In this document: in pieces, positions 6,391 through 10,377 of the stretch
How positions within the stretch are numbered: the first letter of the stretch is position 1
Layout: each line of letters opens with the position of its first letter
NCBI GenBank assembly: GCA_900769975.1
Contig: CAAGIR010000148.1
Span: forward strand, 1-10,377
Length of the DNA stretch: 10,377 bases
Direction of reading: 5' to 3'
DNA from: Spirochaetia bacterium
Lineage (GTDB): Bacteria > Spirochaetota > Spirochaetia > Treponematales > Treponemataceae
Position numbers and translations under genes: made by a program
The notes under the pieces: generated by a model
Databases searched by the model: none
Told to the model about the DNA's origin: nothing
What the model saw: only the letters and a program-made list of their open reading frames with translations

Positions 6391-7005
6391 ATGCGTTGTG
6401 CAACTGTTAAAAGGGTTACTGGTGAAACTCAGATTGAATTAACATTAAATCTTGATGGTAGCGGAAAATGCGATGTGGAAAATCCTATTGGCTTTTTTGA
6501 TCATATGCTTAAATCTTTTTGCAAGCATGGACTTTTTGATTTGTCTGGCAGTATAAAAGGGGATTTAAATGTTGATCAGCATCACACTATAGAAGATACT
6601 GGAATAGTTTTGGGGGAATGTTTTAAAAAAGCACTGGGAGATTGTGCGGGCATTTACCGAAGCGGATTTTTTATTTATCCTATGGATGAAACTTTGTGCC
6701 AGGCTGCTGTGGATTTTGGCGGACGGCCTTATTTGGTTTGCAATGCTTCTTTGACGGGAGTGCCTCTTGTTTCGGTGAGTGGTGCTCAACAGGCTTCTTT
6801 TCAGACTGACTGTTTTGAAGATTTTTGGCAGGGATTTGTAAATTCTGCTTTGTGTAATCTTCATATTGATGTTATTCGCGGTAGAAGTGATCATCATAAA
6901 ATTGAAGGTGTGTTTAAAGCTGTTTCGCGTGCTATCAGAAATGCTGTAGAAATTGATGTTCGTCGTGGTGGTTCTATTCCAAGCACTAAAGGTGTTCTTG
7001 TATAA
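6391..7005 (+). CDS. hisB: imidazoleglycerol-phosphate dehydratase
   Basis: A 204-residue monofunctional HisB dehydratase that converts imidazole-glycerol phosphate to imidazole-acetol phosphate in histidine synthesis. Manganese-binding motifs are intact in both repeats: FFDHML (35-40) and DQHHTIEDTG (62-71), then SDHHKIEGVFKA (166-177). MDETLCQAAVDFGGRP (98-113) and the SIPSTKG end (195-201) are also typical. No phosphatase domain is fused, so histidinol-phosphate dephosphorylation needs another enzyme. GGAGG (6382-6386) lies four bases before the ATG. The 12-base gap from hisG implies co-transcription and probably coupled translation. The enzyme is normally a 24-mer in the cytoplasm. The call is secure; the length is normal. 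Confidence 0.98.
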   Translation: MRCATVKRVTGETQIELTLNLDGSGKCDVENPIGFFDHMLKSFCKHGLFDLSGSIKGDLNVDQHHTIEDTGIVLGECFKKALGDCAGIYRSGFFIYPMDETLCQAAVDFGGRPYLVCNASLTGVPLVSVSGAQQASFQTDCFEDFWQGFVNSALCNLHIDVIRGRSDHHKIEGVFKAVSRAIRNAVEIDVRRGGSIPSTKGVLV

Positions 7006-7046
7006 AATTCGGAGCGTTTTTGACGGTCTGTGGAGAAAACTGATTT

Positions 7047-7505
7047 ATGAAGGACGATATTGTTATTTATACTGATGGAGGATGCAGCGGAAATCCTGGA
7101 CCTGGCGGCTGGGGAATTGTTGTAATTGCGGACGGGGAAACCAGAAGTTTAAGCGGCGGTGAAAAGGATACGACAAATAACCGTATGGAATTAACTGCTG
7201 CAATAATGGCGTTAACTGTTGTAAAAAATACTGAACAATTTGCTGGTCGTCATGTTGTGGTGAATATTGACAGTCAGTATGTAAAAAACGGCATTACTCA
7301 ATGGATAAAAAACTGGAAAGCTAAAGGCTGGCGCACTGTGGACAAAAAGCCTGTAAAAAATAAGGATTTGTGGGAGCAGCTTGATGTTCTGGGTGGTGCG
7401 CTTGATGTTGAATGGAACTGGGTTAAAGGTCATGCTGGAATAGAATATAACGAAATTTGTGACAGTCTGTGTCAGGAAGAAATTGCCAAGTTTAAAAATT
7501 GTTGA
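7047..7505 (+). CDS. rnhA: ribonuclease HI
   Basis: A 152-residue type 1 RNase H that cuts the RNA strand of RNA-DNA hybrids (R-loops, Okazaki primers). The four-acid active site is complete: D10 in YTDGGCSGNPGPGG, E48 in NNRMELTA, D75 in NIDSQYV and D139 in NEICDSL, with the catalytic-loop H129 in WVKGHAG. The basic handle region GITQWIKNWKAKGWRTVDKK (82-101) for substrate binding is present, as in the E. coli enzyme. GGAGA (7032-7036) stands ten bases before the ATG. It follows hisB after 41 bases with no visible terminator, so read-through from the his promoter is likely, though the functions are unrelated. Cytoplasmic. Confidence 0.97.
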   Translation: MKDDIVIYTDGGCSGNPGPGGWGIVVIADGETRSLSGGEKDTTNNRMELTAAIMALTVVKNTEQFAGRHVVVNIDSQYVKNGITQWIKNWKAKGWRTVDKKPVKNKDLWEQLDVLGGALDVEWNWVKGHAGIEYNEICDSLCQEEIAKFKNC

Positions 7506-7556
7506 TGATTTATGTGTTATCATTTTATGGCAGGAAATGAGTTGTGAGGGTGAAAT

Positions 7557-8489
7557 ATGAAAACTTTTAAAAAGTCTCTTTTGATTTTGTTGTTTTTTTC
7601 TCCGATGTTCTTTTTATCTGCTCAAAATAATTTTTCAAATATCAGTTTGGTTACTTTCAGGTCGAATTTGTCTTTTACGATTGGGCAGGATACGCAGACT
7701 TATACTGCGGAACGAAATGTTAATCCTTTTTCTATAAATAAATATGAAACTTCGTATTCTTTGTGGTATACGGTTTTAAAAAGAGCTGAAAAACTGGGGT
7801 ATTATTTCCAAAATCCTGGTCAGCCTGGTTCAAATGGTAAGCGAGGCGAAATCCCTGTTGAAGAAAATAAATATCAGCCTGTAACGATGATTAACTGGTA
7901 CGATGTTATTGTGTGGTGTAATGCTTTGAGCGAAATTAAAGGAAGAACTCCATGCTATACATATAATGGCGAGGTTTTGCGTGATTCTGGTGATACTGCT
8001 GCTTGTGATTTGTGTGTTTGTGACTGGAATGCTGATGGTTTTAGACTGCCCAGTGAAGCAGAATGGGAATATGCTGCCAGAAGGACGAGGGAAGGTTTTC
8101 AGCGTGGTGATTGTGTAAGTGGTCAGCTTTCTGTTGATGATAATCCTTTGCTTTATGCATGGACTTTTGAAAATGCTTATTCTACGAGAATTGTTGGAAC
8201 TGCAGGGCTTCCGTTTGACCCTGAAAATATTTCTTTACCTGGTACGGGTAATGCAAACGGTGCTGGTCTGTATGATATGAGTGGCAATGTTCTGGAGTTT
8301 TGCTGGGATTGGTTTGAAGATTATACTTCTGATTCTGTATACGGTCCTGTTTTGGGATTTGAACGTGTGAGTAGAGGTGGAAGCTGGTCTGCGTATACTA
8401 TGTTTGTTTTTGCAGGCGACAGATACAGTTATGACCCGAATGAATGTTATAATTATATGGGTTTTAGAATCTGCTGCACTGCGGAATAG
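7557..8489 (+). CDS. secreted formylglycine-generating-enzyme-like (SUMF1/FGE-sulfatase) protein
   Basis: 310 residues. A signal peptide (1-22: basic MKTFKK, a hydrophobic core, LSA then QNN) has no Cys lipobox, so export with type I cleavage is expected. The rest is an FGE-sulfatase fold: INKYETSYSLWYTVL (60-74), QPVTMINWYDVIVWCNALSE (107-126), DGFRLPSEAEWEYAAR (160-175), GAGLYDMSGNVLEFCWDWF (236-253), SRGGSW (272-277) and GFR (302-304). The two Cys used by true formylglycine-generating enzymes, which follow RGGS in that family, are absent (SAYTMFVFAG instead), so oxidase activity is unlikely and a binding role is more plausible. Several other Cys (C121, C133, C150, C153, C155) may form disulfides. 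GAGGG (7546-7550) precedes the ATG by six bases. It lies 51 bases after rnhA, possibly in the same transcript. Treponemes carry many such proteins; ligand and role are unknown. Confidence 0.9.
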   Translation: MKTFKKSLLILLFFSPMFFLSAQNNFSNISLVTFRSNLSFTIGQDTQTYTAERNVNPFSINKYETSYSLWYTVLKRAEKLGYYFQNPGQPGSNGKRGEIPVEENKYQPVTMINWYDVIVWCNALSEIKGRTPCYTYNGEVLRDSGDTAACDLCVCDWNADGFRLPSEAEWEYAARRTREGFQRGDCVSGQLSVDDNPLLYAWTFENAYSTRIVGTAGLPFDPENISLPGTGNANGAGLYDMSGNVLEFCWDWFEDYTSDSVYGPVLGFERVSRGGSWSAYTMFVFAGDRYSYDPNECYNYMGFRICCTAE

Positions 8490-8533
8490 AATTCAATTTG
8501 TAATTTATAATTCATAATTGTTTAATTTTTAAT
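8490..8533. terminator. possible AT-rich hairpin between converging genes
   Basis: Only 32 bases separate the stops of the FGE-like gene (8489) and corA (8522). An imperfect palindrome, CAATT (8494-8498) with AATTG (8516-8520) around an AT-rich interior, precedes a T-rich stretch (TTTAATTTTT) on the plus strand. The stem is short and all but two pairs are A-T, so terminator function is uncertain. Confidence 0.3.
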
Positions 8534-9583
8534 TCTCCTGAGGCGGCGTTCTTGTTTTTTCAGTTTGTTTGCTTCGGCGCGTAACTTTCTTTTTTGAATT
8601 CGTGATGTTTTTTTTGTTTTATTTATTTTTTTAATGGATGAACTGTTTACGTTTAATAAAATCCAGCTTATTCCTACGGAAAATAAACATAAAATAGATG
8701 CTATGGTTACTGGAAGATATCCTGAAAGCGTTTCAAAAGGAAGCTTGTAGTTCATTCCAAAGAAACTTGTGATAAAAGTTGGTGCCATCATTACAAGGTT
8801 GATTATGGCAAGTTTTTTCATAACTACGTTCAGATTATTTGACGTTACGGAAGAAAATGCGTCCATTACCCCAAAAAGAATGTTTGAATATGTGTCTGCC
8901 ATTTCTATTGCCTGTCTGTTATCGATGGCTACTCCTTCTACAAAATCAAGGTCATCTTCATCAAATTTGATTAATTTTGTGTATTTCATTTTTTGTAAAA
9001 GTAGAGAATTGCTTTTTAATGATGTGGCAAAGTAAACCAGTGATTTTTCGAGTCCTAAAAGCTGCAAAATTTCGTGGTTTTCGATTTCTGTACGCATTTC
9101 ATTTTGAATGCTGGTAGAACGTCTGTTGATTTCCTTTAAATAACGCAAGAAATTTAAATTTGCACGATTTAAAATGTGTACTATAAACGAAGGAAAATCG
9201 TTCAGACGGACATTTCTGATTCTGTTGCCGCCAAAATCACGTAAAAGTTCGCAGTCTGTCCAGCAAAGTGTAATGATTGTTTTTCCTTTTATGATGATAC
9301 CGATTGGCACTGTAAAATATGGTGTTTCTGCTGCGGGGTCATACACTGGAACTCGTACAATGGTAAGAATGTATCCGCTGTCGCTGTCATCTATGCGGGA
9401 AAGTTCGTCGGGGTCAAGAATATCCAGAATGTCATCCTGTTCTATCTGATATTCGTCCTGTAAAAGTGTCGTTTCGTCTCGAGTTACGTTGCGTGCGTCA
9501 ATCCAGAGTGGAAGTTCATTATTTATTGTTGTTTTTTTAACTTTTGTAAAATTTCCGTCAATTTGCTGCCAGTATGTAATCAT
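8522..9583 (-). CDS. corA: CorA-family Mg2+/divalent cation channel with a long basic C-terminal tail
   Basis: 353 residues of the CorA/2-TM-GxN family, pentameric inner-membrane channels for Mg2+ (also Co2+ or Ni2+). The cytoplasmic N-terminal domain (1-250) has the alpha/beta then long-helix pattern. TM1 (about 257-276) ends in the selectivity signature GMN (276-278, in FFGMNYKLPFE), and TM2 spans about 290-311. After TM2 comes an unusual 42-residue tail with 18 Lys/Arg and only two acidic residues; in family members the protein usually ends soon after TM2. The start is fixed by AGGAG (9592-9596) eight bases before the ATG. It follows a 26-codon ORF in a leader of about 200 bases with a strong promoter (9794-9822), an arrangement discussed in the findings. 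Function as a metal channel is well supported; exact ion preference is not visible. Confidence 0.94.
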   Translation of the reverse strand: MITYWQQIDGNFTKVKKTTINNELPLWIDARNVTRDETTLLQDEYQIEQDDILDILDPDELSRIDDSDSGYILTIVRVPVYDPAAETPYFTVPIGIIIKGKTIITLCWTDCELLRDFGGNRIRNVRLNDFPSFIVHILNRANLNFLRYLKEINRRSTSIQNEMRTEIENHEILQLLGLEKSLVYFATSLKSNSLLLQKMKYTKLIKFDEDDLDFVEGVAIDNRQAIEMADTYSNILFGVMDAFSSVTSNNLNVVMKKLAIINLVMMAPTFITSFFGMNYKLPFETLSGYLPVTIASILCLFSVGISWILLNVNSSSIKKINKTKKTSRIQKRKLRAEANKLKKQERRLRRIKN

Positions 9584-9686
9584 AAATTATTCTCCTGTAA
9601 AACTTCGCGTTAACGATGCTGTAAGAATACTAGAATGTGTTGAAACGAATTTGCCTTTTGAATGATTTATGACTATCTGGAATTGG

Positions 9687-9767
9687 TTATTTGATTTTTG
9701 ATAAATATTCAAGAGGCAATTTTTGTGAATTTAGTAATCGTATGGGATAACTCGACCCGCCGTCCAT
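9687..9767 (-). CDS. 26-codon small ORF in the corA leader (leader peptide or gene remnant)
   Basis: An ATG at 9767 follows AAGGAGG (9774-9780) with a six-base gap, the best ribosome site in the window, and lies about 20 bases after the predicted transcription start. The 26 codons (MDGGSSYPIRLLNSQKLPLE then YLSKIK) end at TAA 98 bases after which the next ORF, corA, starts at 9583 in the same transcript. No membrane segment or known family is visible. Two readings are possible: a regulatory leader peptide for corA, or the head of a broken gene, because the next reading frame is open from 9730 to a stop at 9587, right at the corA ribosome site. Translation is likely from the signals; function is unknown. 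Confidence 0.5.
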   Translation of the reverse strand: MDGGSSYPIRLLNSQKLPLEYLSKIK

Positions 9768-9793
9768 AAATCGCCTCCTTAAAAATTTTCTTT

Positions 9794-9822
9794 ATTTTAA
9801 TAAAAAAATCTTTTTTTTTCAA
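9794..9822 (-). promoter_or_regulatory. promoter of the small ORF-corA transcript
   Basis: On the minus strand TTGAAA (9817-9822) and TAAAAT (9794-9799) each match the consensus at five of six positions, with a 17-base spacer made of A and T tracts. Transcription would start near 9787, giving corA a leader of about 200 bases that contains the 26-codon ORF. Confidence 0.65.
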
Positions 9823-9875
9823 GGAAATTTATTTTTGTTATGTTATTTCTTTGTAAAATTTTGTGTGGTTGGGGG

Positions 9876-9992
9876 AAAATGGGGACAGACCTGTTTTTTG
9901 AGGATTGAAAATTGGGGACAGACCTTGTTTTTTTTTGTGAAGGCGTGCAGGAGACAAAACATAAAATGGGCATAAAATGGGGACAGACCTTG
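9876..9992 (+). repeat. three copies of an AAAATGGGGACAGACCT-T(n) repeat
   Basis: The core GGGGACAGACC begins at 9881, 9914 and 9979. Each copy is preceded by an A/T-rich AAAAT or AAATT and followed by T(T)G and a run of six to nine Ts. Copies 1 and 3 share a longer block extending through the T-run into GAGG. Spacing is irregular (33 and 65 bases), so this is not a tandem array or a CRISPR. Motifs of the type GGGGTCAGACC/GGGGACAGACC are, to my knowledge, found as dispersed repeats near IS200-like/RAYT transposase genes in other bacteria; linkage to such a gene here is not shown. Confidence 0.8.
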
Positions 9993-10022
9993 CTTTTTTT
10001 GAGGTCTGTCCCTCTTTTTTTT
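9980..10022 (+). terminator. repeat-derived hairpin with T-run (terminator-like)
   Basis: GGGACAGACCT (9980-9990) and AGGTCTGTCCC (10002-10012) form a perfect 11-bp stem with an 11-base loop (TG-C-T7-G). After TC comes a run of eight Ts (10015-10022). This is a textbook intrinsic terminator form on the plus strand. No plus-strand gene ends here, so it may be a feature of the repeat rather than the end of a transcription unit. Confidence 0.65.
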
Positions 10023-10145
10023 CGCCAGTGGGGTGGGGTATGTGCAGGGTTTTTGCGATGCGGCGTGCCGAGGCTTGAACAGGCGGGACTTGTCCCGAGT
10101 CCGAAGGACTGAGCCGAATAGGCGAACTGTGAAAGGCGACTGGGT
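10021..10145. repeat. GC-rich block with consecutive small hairpins
   Basis: This stretch is much richer in G and C than anything nearby. It contains adjacent perfect hairpins CGGGA-CTTG-TCCCG (10084-10097, with a CTTG loop), AGTCC-GAA-GGACT (10098-10110) and GCC-GAATA-GGC (10113-10123). The first two abut without a spacer. No domain or ribosome site supports coding. It could be a structured RNA, a dispersed repeat or a remnant of transferred DNA. The short-stem GAA-loop hairpin recalls CAC-GAA-GTG (minus strand) in the element at 97-176. Confidence 0.5.
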
Positions 10146-10161
10146 AAGTGAATGCTCGCTG

Positions 10162-10211
10162 GGAATAAATGGGGTCAGACCTTGCTGGAATAAATGGGGT
10201 CAGACCTTGTT
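10162..10211 (+). repeat. tandem 25-bp repeat, two copies, with GGGGTCAGACC core
   Basis: Copies at 10162-10186 and 10187-10211 agree at 24 of 25 positions and start GGAATAAATGGGG. The core GGGGTCAGACCTTG differs by one base (T for A) from the three copies at 9881-9992, so both sets belong to one family. A degenerate third start (GGATTGGGG) follows. Confidence 0.85.
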
Positions 10212-10270
10212 GGATTGGGGCTTTTGTGAATGGAAATGTTTAGAATGATGAAAAAAGTAAAAAAAATGGC

Positions 10271-10295
10271 TCAATCATTTTTTTTGTGTGATTGA
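10271..10295. repeat. short inverted repeat TCAATCA/TGATTGA
   Basis: TCAATCA (10271-10277) and TGATTGA (10289-10295) form a 7-bp stem with a T-rich 11-base loop. It lies next to the larger inverted repeat upstream of the edge gene and may mark the same element or end upstream transcription; the evidence is structural only. Confidence 0.45.
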
Positions 10296-10300
10296 ATAAA

Positions 10301-10360
10301 ATAGGGATAAAAGCCTGTATAATTGATTTTTCTATAAAACTAAACAGGCAGAATCCCTAT
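10301..10360 (+). promoter_or_regulatory. interrupted inverted repeat covering the start of the right-edge gene
   Basis: ATAGGGAT (10301-10308) pairs with ATCCCTAT (10353-10360), and GCCTGT (10313-10318) with ACAGGC (10344-10349), giving 14 bp of a two-part stem with small unequal internal loops (4 and 3 bases) and a 25-base AT-rich loop. The 3' arm holds the possible ribosome site (AGG at 10346-10348) and the first two bases of the ATG, so in RNA it would hide the translation start. The same geometry could be the terminal repeat of an insertion element. Confidence 0.6.
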
Positions 10361-10377
10361 GAATACTTATATCAGAA
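10359..10377 (+). CDS. 5' end of a rightward gene (partial, possibly a transposase)
   Basis: Six codons (MNTYIR) remain before the window ends, too few to recognise. The ATG at 10359 sits at the end of an inverted repeat, nine bases after a weak AGGC. A gene start immediately behind a hairpin and next to dispersed repeats suggests a mobile-element protein, but this is inference from context only. Confidence 0.4.

Larger units (their letters stand above)
9830..10358. other. repeat-rich intergenic region without a credible gene
   Basis: About 530 bases between the corA promoter and the gene at the right edge. It is locally G-rich on the plus strand and contains five copies of a GGGG(A/T)CAGACC motif, one terminator-like hairpin, a GC-rich block of nested hairpins and two AT-rich inverted repeats; these are listed separately. 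The two open frames here (9912-10112 and 10033-10248) run through the repeats and have no ribosome site or domain, so I do not call them genes. Confidence 0.6.

Noticed and set aside
5405..7031. ACGGTCTGT found both in the hisG leader (5405-5413) and before rnhA (7023-7031)
   Set aside because: A nine-base match over this distance is within chance, and neither copy sits at an equivalent distance from a start codon.
7501..7530. TGATGAT/ATCAT hairpin after rnhA as a terminator
   Set aside because: Short AT stem and only four Ts after it; read-through to the next gene is at least as likely.
9876..10211. CRISPR array
   Set aside because: The repeats are short, differently spaced, lack uniform spacers, and there are no cas genes in the window.
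9912..10248. Two overlapping plus-strand open frames (66 and 71 codons) in the repeat region
   Set aside because: They run through the GGGG(A/T)CAGACC repeats and the hairpin block, have no ribosome site, and show low-complexity repeat translation with no domain-like pattern.

Overview
The window is AT-rich and gene-dense, with short intergenic gaps and low-GC codon use. The gene set (a long-form HisG next to HisB, a six-helix membrane HD-GYP protein, a secreted FGE/SUMF1-like protein, a YesL-like membrane protein, rubredoxin) best fits an anaerobic host-associated spirochaete of the genus Treponema. That placement is inferred from protein style and not from a marker gene.

Layout. Positions 1-218: the first codons of a leftward gene that runs off the window (good ribosome site, start at 11), followed by a GC-rich intergenic element with inverted repeats. 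219-1520: a divergent pair, a YesL-like membrane protein (-) and a MarR-type regulator (+) that may be translated from a leaderless mRNA. 1553-1601: a hairpin terminator serving both strands. 1657-5089: three leftward genes, rubredoxin (52 aa, with its own promoter), an ANL-superfamily acyl-CoA synthetase and an HD-GYP phosphodiesterase. 5090-5505: a 416-base intergenic region with a run of nine Gs and a good sigma-70-type promoter for the next block. 5506-8489: rightward hisG-hisB-rnhA-FGE-like gene, closely spaced and possibly one transcript. 8522-9787: a leftward unit made of a strong promoter, a 26-codon small ORF with a near-perfect Shine-Dalgarno site, and corA. 9830-10358: a repeat-rich region with five copies of a GGGG(A/T)CAGACC motif (one folded into a terminator-like hairpin), a GC-rich block of small hairpins, and an interrupted inverted repeat that ends on the start codon of a gene leaving the window at the right edge.

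How the genes relate. HisG and HisB catalyse steps 1 and 7 of histidine biosynthesis (using the usual bacterial numbering); the other his genes are not here. MarR and the YesL-like gene share a 60-base divergent control region, so MarR probably regulates itself and possibly the neighbour. The small ORF upstream of corA resembles in arrangement the leader-peptide control known for Mg2+ transporter genes in enteric bacteria. The remaining genes look like unrelated housekeeping or sensory functions. I see no clear new defence or mobile system with full gene content. The most interesting signals are regulatory or repetitive: the corA leader ORF, the poly-G tract, the GGGGACAGACC repeats and the inverted repeats over two gene starts at the window edges.
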